A stretch of 64,000 nt of DNA from Planoprotostelium fungivorum (taxonomy: Eukaryota > Evosea > Variosea > Cavosteliida > Cavosteliaceae). Below the pieces are notes generated by a model that was given only the letters and a program-made list of their open reading frames with translations, did no database searches and was not told the DNA's origin. Positions 54,550 through 64,000 of this stretch are shown here, piece after piece. Location: the NCBI GenBank assembly GCA_003024175.1, contig MDYQ01000059.1, forward strand, positions 1 to 64,000, read 5' to 3'. The number at the start of each line of letters is the position of its first letter. The stretch's first letter is position 1. Position numbers and translations under genes: made by a program.

Positions 54550-56010
54550 TTATTCCTGGGGGTCGGGTATCATCTGTATGACAAATAGTTGAGGAAACCC
54601 AAATATATCTCTCTTCACAGAAGCCATGACCGAGCAGTCTTTATAAACCATCTCCTGTTCTCTGTCACTCTCTCATCATCATCATCTTCGTCTCACCTGA
54701 CAGTCTAACCGCCTGAAACCAGCTCGAAATGTGACTACATCGTGACTGGCCTCTAAGTACGACCTCTGCGTGAATTTTGCCATGGAGGCACCCCAAGTAG
54801 GGGACATGATCTGATGGAAAGATGAGATGTGCGATCTAGATCGTGATGAAAGACGGATCGGTGATTAGAATGATGATGTTGGATTTGGAATCAGAAAATT
54901 ACGTGAAGCATGTGGATCTTGTCAGGACAGGGAAGTGGAACTGTCCAACCGAGGAGGTCGATCATGGACGTGTTGAGATATTGGATCTTTGATGTTCGGT
55001 CCATGAGTGTCGTCGGTACATCATTTAACTCTGCCATTCCTCTATATAACTGTCCAGTGGGTCATGCGTTGATGATCGATTCTGTGGTGACGAATGATGA
55101 TGACATGATGGGAAATGGATGGTGGCATCATCGAGCGTGGAGGAATAAAATGAGAGTCCTACGTTCAATTGATTTTTGAAATCTATCTTCATCTGAGTCT
55201 TCTGTTGTGGTGTGATGAACTTGCTGACTTCCGCCACCTTCTTCGCGATCTCCCGCCACTTATCAATGATCTTTGAATCTATGAGGTAATGACCTCTATC
55301 CGCATCAGTGAATCAGATGATGTGATGGTGACGAACTTGGAAGCCATCAAGGCTTGCGATCTGGCGAGTTCTTCGTTCGATTTGATGTGTAAAGAAGGTG
55401 GTTCTTCGTTGTCATCGACCGGAGCAGATGTTTGATCCTGATTGTCTATGAGGAGGGCCCAAAGATCATCCAGGCTACCACAATCGATCCCTGTCTCTGA
55501 TTAGCAACCATTTGATCGTCTCATCCTATTACCGTCTGAAGATGTGATGTCTCCAGGAGATGGAATTGTGTCTAGGGGAGGAGATACCAGAGAATCGAGA
55601 TGTGTGGGTGATTGTATCTCTTGTGATCCAGAATCTGTTGATTCCTGAACCTTTCTCTTCTTCCCTGCTCCTCTCTTCTGCGTGGGTGCTTCTATGCAAT
55701 CAAATCCCTTCACACGACATCTATGGCAGGGACGAGCTGAAATGATTAGACGTGGATCTCATTCGCACAATTCACCCTCTTCACAAGATGTATGACTCTT
55801 TCGACATGATATGCAAGCCGGTACTTTTGATTTGGGCGGTGTCGTGACAGCGAATGGAGTCGATTGTGTTTGTAAGGTGTTGCTCTCCATGTGTCGCTGT
55901 AGTGATTGCGGGGGGTAATGCATCATCGGTGGCAGCTCGTCTCCGAAGGTTTCGGTAGTTCCGAATAAAATCAAATAAATGTCTATGTGAGGTTGAACAT
56001 CACTCGTCAT
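54550..56010 (-). CDS. Zn2Cys6 transcription factor with PAS-like domain (AcuK/Ert1-like)
   Basis: The start at 56010 reads MTSDVQPHIDIYLILFGTTE. Across an intron, PACISCRKSHTSCEE joins ARPCHRCRVKGFDCIEA, giving the full C-x2-C-x6-C-x5-C-x2-C-x6-C pattern of a GAL4-type binuclear zinc cluster, followed by the basic KRGAGKKRKV. Later exons: SLDDLWALLIDNQDQTSA; DSKIIDKWREIAKKVAEVSK; a PAS-like piece VPTTLMDRTSKIQYLN with MIDLLGW; and SYLEASHDVVTFRAGF. It ends QMIPDPQE-stop. A Zn2Cys6 domain with a downstream PAS domain is the layout of fungal AcuK/AcuM/Ert1 regulators of gluconeogenesis. Target genes here are unknown. Seven or so introns. Confidence 0.75.
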
Positions 56011-56162
56011 ACACGATGATGATCACTCATCGCCCTGTATCGACTGTGCCTCTTTACGATTTCATTTATTGTATCTTCCTCTTCTTTCTCCTCTCCTCAT
56101 CATCTGGTGTGTTGGGAGTGGATGCTAGCCGTCTGACGGGCGAAGGTGACGGTGTGAGCGAT

Positions 56163-58804
56163 CTATCTCATCGTCACCATCATCACACGATCCATATCTC
56201 CCCACCTCTTCACGGCAAACTTCTTTGTTGGTGTCTTCGGGCTCATCATCGCGTCTGATTCGATCTCTCTCGATGATGACTTTTTCGATGTGATGGGAGT
56301 TGTTGGAGGTGAGATCATCATCACATCATCACTCGATGGATGAGACGGAGGTGATACGATAGCCGGGGTCACAGTCTGTGAGGGTGACTTACTCTTTGGT
56401 GAAGTCATGTACTTTGTGATGGAAGATTGTCCTGGACCACGGAAAGGTATAAACTCGATACGTTTGTCGCTGTCTGGTGTCTTTGGTTCTTTGTCCTCTT
56501 TTTTCTTTGGTTCTTTCTTCTTTTCCTCATTCTTTTTCTTATCTTCCTGTTTTTTCTTTTCTTCTTTTTTCTTTTCCACCTCTTTTTTCTTTTCTTCTTC
56601 TTTTTTCTTTTCCTCCTCTCTCTTCTCTACCTCATTTTTCTCTTCTTCCTCCTTTTTCTTCTCTACCGCGTCCTTCTTTTCTTCTCTTTTCTTCTCTTGC
56701 TTCTTCTCCCCTCCATTCTTCTCTTCTGCTTTCTTCTCTTCCTTCTTCTCCTTCTCTGCGTTCTTCTTCTCTTCCTTCTCTCCCTTCTTCTCTTTCTTCT
56801 TCTCCCCTCCATGCTTCTCTTCCTTCTCTCCCTTCTTCTCTTTCTTCTTCGACACGATCGGGCTCTCCCCTGACCCTCTTTCTACCTCCCCCTTCTTCTT
56901 CCTCTCCTTCTTCTTCACAGTCTCTTCTTTCTTTGGTGTCTTCTCTTCTACTGTCTTCTTCTTCGGAGTCCTCTGTGTTGTCTTCTTATTTCCCTCCACC
57001 TTCTACTCGTCATCAGTCTCTCATCCGGCTCATGACACGTCACCTCTTCAGCGATGGGACTGGGTGCTGTCTTCTTCTTGTCTTCTTCGATCTCGTGTTC
57101 CTGTCGGTGTGTGGGTGTGATGATGTGATGACATGTCATCTCACGGTAATGATGCTCTTTGCAACGGAGAATCTTCTCTGCAGAGTGATCTTGTCTTTGC
57201 ACAGCTGTCAATATCTCATCAGTTGAGAAACTTGGATGTGACTCACCGCTGCGATCTCGAGCCTGGCTGTCTCTAACTCGTCTGTTAAGGCGGGAATCCA
57301 ATTATTTGGAAACAGGATGCTGCTGAACAATGCCCTCTGGTATCGAATCAGTACCTTCAGATAGAAGGAGAACATTCCGAGAAAATTCCTCGTCGACAAG
57401 AGGACACACCTCTGCCGTGTAACGTTGTGATGGTGTCGGCCTGAGTAGATTCTGTAATAAAGTCACGAATTTCTCGTTGTAGTTGGGCAGGGCCGACCAA
57501 CCCTTCCAGAATGACATCTCTTCACTCCCCGGTAATTCCGCCCACTTTTGGTACTCGTCCCCTTCTATCGTCAGTGGAAAAAAAGCCGGGACGGGGTTTG
57601 AACCCGCGAACTCCTCACCGCTCGATAAGCCCTCCGTATCACCCATGGTCTTGATTTGTTTCACCACACTCTCTGCGTCCTTCTTGAAGAACGGAGAGCC
57701 GATGTACAATTCAGCCATGCAGTGTCCCAGGGACCACATGTCGATCGACAGATTGGGGGGTAGACCGAAAATACCCTGGGGGATGTCAGAGTGGCTGGTT
57801 GTATACGGATGGTACCTCAGGTGTTGGACGTTCGGAATCGTGGTGGTAGGTCTGGCCGTTTGGGTCATCCATGATGGCTGCCTTTTCGAAGCCAACGAGC
57901 ATCACTTTCATCGTTCTTCCCTTTGTGACTGCAACACTTTGAGTCGAGGGAGTGAGATGATGGTGGGTGATCACGTGATGATCGTGATGTGATCGTGTGA
58001 GGTATGGAAGAGAAATATCGATTATTTTTAGATTTCGAGATGAAAGATGGATGACGATCGTGATCGATGACGAAGCGTGTGATGTCTCACAAGGGCCATC
58101 AGATTTGAGCAATAAAATGTTGTCTAATGTGATCGAGCCGTGGCGAATACGTTGCTGGTGTAAGTACGCCAGTGACGTCAGCAACTGACAGATGATGGAG
58201 AAGATCTACACGTTTTGGCACGTTGTAGATGAATGTTCTCGTGGTATTCACCTGGTCCAGAGGAAAGGGATCCACTCGCCACAATTTGTTCAGAGGCAGA
58301 CTTTCTTTGAAGACGATGACAGGATGGACTCCATTTCTGTAGGACATGAGATATTCGATCGAAGTCATCGATTGTGTGATGGAAATCATCTCACGCGGTC
58401 TCCACTCCAAAGCTATCTTGGATGACAGCAACATGAATGAGACGACTGACTCCATCTTTCTCCATGGATCGAAGCATCATGGCCTCTCTATCTGCTGGAT
58501 TCTCGATGGGTGTCATAGTCTTGCATGCATGATAGACTTTGGCCAACCCATTCAATCGTACGCCTTCTTCTTCTTTCGTCACAGTGAAGAGACGATACAG
58601 TGGACGCTCGTCAACGGCGGCAGTGATCTGCCAATCTCCAATCATCACCTCCTGAAATGAGTTAGAATGAAGGTGAGACAATGATGGAACGACCTCGCCA
58701 TTCTGTGGCTCATACGGGTAGCTCGAGAGCTTATCTGAGGATGTCAGAATGAGTAGGAGAGGAGTGAGAATACAAATCTCACGTTTCGTCTTGCCCGTAT
58801 GCAT
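56163..58804 (-). CDS. CMGC-like pseudokinase with long Lys/Glu-rich tail
   Basis: The start at 58804 reads MHTGKTK and splices through short exons to VMIGDWQITAAVDERPLYRL. Kinase features: LAKVYHACKTM (Lys kept), NPADREAMMLRSM as helix C, HPVIVFKESLPLNKLW as hinge, LAYLHQQRIRHGSITLDNIL where the HRD-DLKPEN loop is HGSITLDN, MKVMLVGFEKA where DFG is VGF, and IFGLPPNLSIDMWSLGHCMA with ELYIGSPFF, typical of DYRK/CMGC kinases. Both catalytic aspartates are lost. An intron after RYTAE joins VLIRYQRALFSSIL and ELETARLEIAA, leading to a very long charged tail (KKKEKKGEKEEK units) and SPPTTPITSKKSSS before the stop at 56163. About 12 introns; one appears tRNA-derived (57565-57618). The tail could bind nucleic acid or microtubules; not known. 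Confidence 0.75.
57565..57618 (-). repeat. intron containing a tRNA 3'-end-like segment with pol III-type terminator
   Basis: This 54-nt intron (GTGAG...GATAG on the minus strand) contains GCGGGTTCAAACCCCGTCCC followed by GGCTTTTTTT. That is a perfect T arm (GGGTTCAAACCCC, a B-box match), an acceptor-like strand TCCCGGC and a T-run. No 5' tRNA half is visible upstream. It reads like the 3' end of a tRNA or tRNA-SINE recruited as an intron. The region also keeps an open frame, so an unspliced reading is possible. Confidence 0.5.
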
Positions 58805-59170
58805 AGAGTGGTCTTTCTCTAGATGTGATGGAGATTGGGAGAATGATTCTCAACCTGATCGCGGACTGCGGTGCGTAATCCTAAATCTCCCAAAACAACG
58901 AGATCTCGTGTTGCATCACCAAAACCGTCACGGACCTTCGATGAGCGAGAAGAAGGACCAACAGTTGTTGAACTCCTATTGAAATTGTTTATTATTGAAC
59001 TCTGCTTGATCCACTAGGGTGACTATGTAATCGATGGCTGTCTATGGCCGTGATAACGGATTAAAGAGGTTAAAATAGTGTAGTTTGATCAGCTCAGCGG
59101 TGATGTGATGTGATGTGATTAGTGAGATGTTTCCGGATCAAAAGATCTTGCCCGAATCACAGGCGCAATC
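58805..59170. promoter_or_regulatory. intergenic region between divergent pseudokinase and SNAPC1-like genes
   Basis: A 366-base gap between two starts on opposite strands, so it should hold both promoters. GATGTGATGTGATGTGAT at about 59100-59118 is a short tandem repeat. No exon. Confidence 0.4.
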
Positions 59171-60668
59171 ATGACATCCAAGGAGGTAGCTGAGAGGCTA
59201 TCATGTTATTCCATGGACATCAAGAACCTTCTCACTGCCTTCGTGATGGTGATTGTGATTGATCCATCTCCTGCATCTGATTGAAGCAGGGAAGAGGACA
59301 CACCTTCGCAGACTTCAAAGCAGTTTGGGCGAGATTTGGATTCTCTGTGATTCACGAGTTGAGAGCAGATTCACTACCCGCCTCAGATTTCGATCAATTA
59401 CTCTTCTCTACGACGTTAGGTACGATCATCTCTCTTCTGATGTTCAGCTAATCGAATATATTAGGATACTTCTATGTCAATGGAAAAGAGGAAGATCACC
59501 TCACTCGATTAGGATGTCTCTTCTGTCTTTACACCCTGCATCAGACGCAACCACGCGAACCAAAGAGTAAGATCACCATCTCACTAGGTGATGTCTATCA
59601 CGCAATCATCATCCCATCTAAAACTCCCAAAGCCATGTGGACAGAATTAACGAATTACATCTTGAAATACGTCCTTCCCAGTCATAATCTAGAGGCCTAC
59701 AAGGTTTTCAACTTTATGAAAGACAACAACGTCTTCGCCTTCTCTGCTCTACCTCCTCCACACACCGTCCAGTTATTTACGGCAAAGAACGAGAACAGTT
59801 TACACAAACCGGACGCGATCGTGGACACAGACACAGTGGTGAGCCGACATGTCGATGTCGATGTGCAAGTCGTCTAAGATGATGCAGAAAGACGTTGTGG
59901 ACTTGAACCAGCTATATAAAGTCATGAAAGAATACAACGAAGCGAAACAGTCTTACCACTCCATTAGCGAGGGTAGAGAGTGCGTAACTTGAGACATCAT
60001 CAGATTCTGACGCGTGCAGTGGTATGTATGTCATCAACGACACCATGGTGGATGAGATTGCGACGAAGATCCAGATTCACTACAAAACCACACCTATCTC
60101 TGCGTCTCACACTTCCCTGGGCCTTCCAGTGGCCGCCAGCACCAACCAGGCCACCCAGAACTCTGGGTGAGCGTTTCACGAAAGTCTCCTGACACTTTCA
60201 GATTGTTCTCGCCTCGACCAGCTCAAAATCAAGCCATAGAGGTAGAAGCAGTGGAGGAGCCGGCGCCATTGGTGGTCGCTGTAGCAGCACCAGTCGTTGA
60301 GGAGGATCCACTACGATTCACGTCCACAGATGCACCTGGTAAGATCACCATCATCGCATGGATGGATGGTTTGACACATCTCGTCTAGATTTACCTTCTT
60401 TCCTTCCGTCCAGAGTTACGAAAGCACCTGAGGTAGAGGCGGAGGTGGAGAAGGAACAAGAGACAGTCAGCAACGGTAAAGAACCTGAAGAAGAAGAAGA
60501 AGAAGAGGAACAAATTGTCGAAAAAAAGAAGAAGAAAACAGAAAAGAAATCGAGCGCGAAACCAAAGAAGAGACAAAAGAAAGATACGGAAGAACAGCAA
60601 GTGGTGCGTCTGAGTGTCAACCTGAAGATGCTGACACTCAACAGAAGAAGCGTAAGAAGAGCAAGTGA
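59171..60668 (+). CDS. SNAPC1-like subunit of the snRNA-activating protein complex
   Basis: SNAPc binds the proximal element of snRNA promoters for pol II and pol III. The start at 59171 reads MTSKEVAERLSCYSMDIKNL. Exons give HTFADFKAVWARFGFSVIHE (compare RFEDFTELWRNMKFGTIF in human SNAPC1), YFYVNGKEEDHLTRLGCLFC and LYTLHQTQPREPKSKITISL, HAIIIPSKTPKAMWTELTNY, and HNLEAYKVFNFMKDNNVFAF with SALPP, all in the order of the SNAPC1 core. The C-terminus is an acidic then Lys-rich tail (EPEEEEEEEEQIVEKKKKKT) and, after a last intron, KKRKKSK-stop, a likely nuclear signal. Nine or so introns. Family call rests on several aligned blocks; human numbering not claimed. Confidence 0.78.
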
Positions 60669-60878
60669 GCAGCAAAGATGTGGATATGACGCGGATGATT
60701 GTTTGGTTTAGACGCAAGCTTTGTGGGCGCTGTTGAATTTCGGCATAAAACAAATTAAAATGCGTTTTGGGGAAAATGAAATGGTGTCGGCAAGTTGCTT
60801 CATCTTCGCATCACAATCCATCACGACCCCAATCAACTGACGTGATCTCTCATACAAGAGGACTCTCAAGTAACGACC

Positions 60879-62231
60879 ATGGAGAAGAGTGACTTCATTG
60901 CACCTTTCAAGAACTCTACAGACCATCAACTCTCACATGCTCTTCTGTTTGCAGCTGAACATGAGAAGAACGAGTTGGATGTAGAGTCATACTCCAATTC
61001 CTCTTGCATGCCTGCAGATCCGTCACAGACATCCATTTCAATACTCGTAAGTCATTTCTCTAAACCTTGAGACTCTTCAAGCTGATTCATTCTCTCAGCC
61101 TGCAGAGATGATGCACGAAATCTTCTCGCTGCTCGACGGTCTCGATCTTGCACGATGTCAGATCGTATGCCGCAATTGGAAGAAGCTCGGGTAACAACAT
61201 GCTCAATATGGATAATTATTTACAAGTACAGAGAGAAGAACTCTTTTTGGCATCGCCTCTGTGAGATCAACAAATACCACATCTTCTGGCTACGTGATCT
61301 GGACTTGACACGTCCCATGAATTACGATTGGAAGGATGTGTACCGCTGGTATCATCTTGTTGATAGTGTGAGTCGTAATCCATGCATCATACGATATGGA
61401 TTAAACATACTACAGCGTAACTTCGTGAACGTCAAAGAATCCGATCAAGACAAAGATGCGTCCAAGGAGAAGATAGACAAGAACGGCTACGGAACAGATC
61501 AGACAGACGCAGGTAAAATGCACGTTCACACTGCATAGACTCACTCCCCATAGGAACATACAGAGGTGAATGGAAGGATAACAAGAAGGAAGGAAAAGGT
61601 ACCCCGACCGAATGCATCATCTTCATCTGACACATGCAGGTATCCATGTGTGGCCAGATCAGAGCCGATACGAGGGAGAATGGAAGACAGACAAAAGAAA
61701 TGGATTCGGAGTCTACTACTGGGCAGGTCAGACATCGAAGATGATGATGTTGGCGACCATCTGATGTGGACAGATGGGAGGCGTTTCGCTGGTGATCATC
61801 GCAACGATAAGAGGAGCCGAGGTATCTTCTACTGGCCGGAGGGGTCTATATACGATGGCGAATATTTGGACAGTCACCGACACGGTAGAGGCAAGTTCAC
61901 ATGGCCAGACGGAGACTCTTACGAAGGAGGGTGGATGAAGGGAGGAAGATTTGGAAAGGGCACGTTGACTTGCGTCCAGAAGGGTGAGATGATGATGTCA
62001 TCCATCACACGAACCATCATGTCTGAACTTGTTTAGGAGAGGAGGGCGTGTACATACAAGACAACTGGGCAGAGGAGAACTTTGAATTCTTCACCAAAGG
62101 AGACAAGACTGTGCGGGAGGAAGAAGAACCATCGCCACCATCACGAGAGAGAAACGGAGAGCCACCACTCAAGAGGGTGAGAGGATGCATTCTCACATCT
62201 TATCTGATGATGATTGCAGATGAAAAAGTGA
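60879..62231 (+). CDS. F-box / MORN-repeat protein
   Basis: The start at 60879 reads MEKSDFIAPFKNSTDHQLSH. After the first intron comes an F-box: AEMMHEIFSLLDGLDLARCQ with IVCRNWKKLG, then FWHRLCEINKYHIFWLRDLD, the usual segment after an F-box. The second half is MORN repeats: GTYRGEWKDNKKEGKG, SRYEGEWKTDKRNGFGVYYW, GRRFAGDHRNDKRSRGIFYW, GSIYDGEYLDSHRHGRGKFT and DSYEGGWMKGGRFGKGTL. F-box plus MORN suggests an SCF adaptor placed at membranes. About eight introns. The last intron joins PPLKR to a tiny exon MKK-stop, which is plausible but not certain. Confidence 0.8.
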
Positions 62232-62367
62232 TGTCTTCGATGATGCCCTTGTGTGCTCATAGCTCGAGTTGTATAAATTGTGGATGAAGACTTGTGCACA
62301 TGTAAACTTTTCTTCGTCGTCTATAGACCGATAAGGTTATTTATTGTATGTTGCAAAGGTCCTGTAG

Positions 62368-62883
62368 TCAATGTCTACTCGACTTGATGGTGTCGGCAGG
62401 AATGGACTTGTCCTCCGTGAAAGTCAGAGACACAGAGTTCACACAGTGTCTCTCATCAGTGGGTGTGGGGTATCTCTCTCCCTACCAACCATCATCACAC
62501 GTCACTATCATTCGCCGTCATACCTTGAACACGTGACCCAGATGACCTCCACAGTTGTGGCAGACGATCTCGATTCTTCTTCCATCGGCGTCAGAATGTC
62601 TATCGACTGCTCCTGGGACGGTGTCGAAGAAAGCAGGCCAGCCACATCCAGAATCAAACTTGTGAGCGGAGGTGTATAGAGGTGCAGCGCAGCCAGCACA
62701 CTTGTAAACTCCTGACGTCGCATGAGTTTGATAAATCACTCTTGCATGCTAACCTGCTTCTTTGTGCTTGTTGTATTCTCCTGTGCCTGGGTATTCAGTT
62801 CCCTTCTGTCTCAAAACACGAAATTGTTCCTTGTTGAGGACAGCTTGCCATTCAGTATCTGACTTGTTCACGGCGTGAGACAT
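62368..62883 (-). CDS. msrB: peptide-methionine (R)-S-oxide reductase
   Basis: Repairs methionine R-sulfoxide in proteins. The start at 62883 reads MSHAVNKSDTEWQAVLNKEQ and continues FRVLRQKGTEYPGTGEYNKH; an upstream in-frame ATG at 62937 would add 18 residues. After an intron: GVYKCAGCAAPLYTSAHKFD, SGCGWPAFFDTVPGAVD, IEIVCHNCGGHLGHVF; after the second intron: PTPTDERHCVNSVSLTF. The two CxxC pairs (CAGC, CHNC) are the zinc ligands and the Cys in RHCVNS is catalytic. Ends IKSSRH-stop. Three exons, normal length for a one-domain MsrB. Its 3' end is about 140 bases from the convergent F-box/MORN gene. Confidence 0.93.
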
Positions 62884-63188
62884 TGTTGTTGATGATGTGT
62901 TCGTTGATTGTGTCGTGACCAGCTCCTCTGTTTGCATTGTAGATGACGTAAAATTTCATATTGATTGATTTCAGCTGTCTTTCAGCTTGGTTTAGCCCTG
63001 GGAGGGCAAAATATGAAGACAACCACCACCAGCACCTCTTGCCTCTTAATTCATCACTCCATCACGTCATATGACCTTATCTACGTATCCCAATTTGGTC
63101 AGCTGAGTGTTGTATTGACCCACCTAATCTACGATGGTTGCCAGGAAACCCAACTACGGTTTTACTTTCACAACAGCGACCCGCCATC

Positions 63189-64000
63189 ATGGCCGATCTG
63201 GAGCATGTGGTGAGTCTGTCTATCTCAAAGAGGGGACGCGTTGGTCTTGTCAACTGACAGGGGGAAGATGGCCCTGACACCTGATGTATCGAAGGCGGCC
63301 AGAAGAGAAGGATGGCTAATGCGACAGCCATCTGGCGGTATGAAGCTTCTGAGGAAGAAGAAGAGGTCGGTCTGGATGGAATTAGATCCCTTCAATGAAC
63401 TGGTTCACGGATATCAGTCCGCACCAAGGATCGGAAGGAAGAATACGATCCTCTTCAAATTCAAACTGAAAGGTGGGACGATACGGGACATGATTGATTT
63501 CTGAGACCTTCTCCAGAAGCCAACTTCGAATCAGCATCCGACCCGAATGTCATCAACGTGAAGGTCGATAAGAGAAAGGTTGGGCTCTTCGCGTTCGACT
63601 GTCCTCTGATGCCATACAACAGTTGAATCTAGAAGCATCGTCAGCCACGGAAGCGCAGGAGTGGATCTCCGCTTTCATCAACGCCAAGGCATTCTCTCTC
63701 TCCACCGACCAGCTCCTCTCTCAGTTGACTGCGGATAAGGTAGAACATGCTTCATACCCAGATCTCCGATTGAGTGTTCACAGGATGAATCGGTCAGCGA
63801 ATACATCCGAGATGCACTCATGATGGGAGAAGCAGAGACATCGACATTAGAAGATTCAGATCTGTCTTCTCTTGGCGAGGAGGAATCACACATCGAGACG
63901 GAAGGTGCGCCGTTTCGATGTTCTTCCTCCGTCCTCACATCTCTCAGATGAAGATGTCGCCTACGATGTGGTCCGAACTGAAGCCTACGAAAAGGAGGAT
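63189..64000 (+). CDS. PH-domain protein (partial, runs off the right edge)
   Basis: Tiny exon 1 (63189 to about 63209, MADLEHV) splices to MALTPDVSKAARREGWLMRQ and then the PH domain: GGMKLLRKKKRSVWMELDPF, GRKNTILFKFKLKG, ANFESASDPNVINVKVDKRK, and the closing helix NLEASSATEAQEWISAFINA. Downstream exons are acidic (DESVSEYIRDALMMGEAETS). PH domains bind phosphoinositides or proteins. Introns are 45-60 nt. The protein continues beyond the window; no other domain is visible yet. Confidence 0.75.

Noticed and set aside
56407-57226. Long plus-strand frames rich in Phe, Ser and Leu
   Set aside because: These are the complement of the Lys/Glu-rich (aag, gaa) tail of the minus-strand pseudokinase; composition is absurd for a protein and there are no splice-consistent neighbours.
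57302-57399. Pseudokinase ending at the in-frame stop at 57302 with a separate KE-rich gene downstream
   Set aside because: A GT-AG intron from just after RYTAE to the AG before VLIRYQRAL gives a continuous frame into the tail, and no ATG with its own promoter is visible for a second gene. Kept only as an alternative.

Overview
The window comes from a small, gene-dense eukaryotic genome. Genes lie on both strands, usually a few hundred bases apart and sometimes under 50. Nearly all are cut by very short introns (mostly about 40-60 nt, GTGAG...YAG). Gene content fits a free-living amoebozoan: a hybrid histidine kinase, a giant BEACH protein, an F-BAR/SH3 protein, F-box/ankyrin and F-box/MORN proteins, GPI-anchored surface proteins and secreted glycosidases. 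Three tandem genes fuse a hevein-type chitin-binding domain to a GH5 glucanase, with a GH20 hexosaminidase nearby. This would suit a fungus-eating amoeba such as a protostelid, but that identification is inference.

Layout. 1-10 kb: end of an unknown gene (+), F-BAR/HR1/SH3 protein (+), GPI-anchored DUF4394-like protein (-), BROX-like BRO1 protein with a CaaX end (-), tRNA-Ile with intron (-), phosphoglycerate dehydrogenase (+). 10-24.3 kb: BEACH/WD40 protein (+), an identical tRNA-Ile (+), hybrid histidine kinase (+), coiled-coil protein (+). 24.6-32.3 kb: tandem chitin-binding/PAN/GH5 genes (+), with an ambiguous base inside copy 2 where the assembly looks joined. 32.3-43 kb: MYND-finger protein (+), small secreted protein (-), beta-hexosaminidase (-), retinol-dehydrogenase-type SDR (+), LRR/TM pseudokinase (-), small hypothetical protein (+). 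43.9-56 kb: F-box/ankyrin protein (-), ATRX-type SNF2 ATPase (+), GPI-anchored surface glycoprotein (-), Zn2Cys6-PAS transcription factor (-). 56-64 kb: CMGC-type pseudokinase with a Lys/Glu-rich tail (-), SNAPC1-like subunit (+), F-box/MORN protein (+), MsrB (-), PH-domain protein (+, runs off the edge).

The most unusual signal is a short palindrome, ATCTACAACGTTGTAGAT. At least 28 exact copies of its 10-nt half (ATCTACAACG or its complement) occur in 64 kb, where about 0.1 would be expected by chance. Most lie inside the short introns of unrelated genes, in both orientations, sometimes forming the full hairpin and sometimes supplying the 3' splice site itself. This looks like the remnant of an intron-generating element (introner) or a genome-wide intronic splicing signal. 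Exon boundaries were assigned by eye from reading frame, GT/AG sites and family similarity. Gene ends are generally secure; several starts are not.
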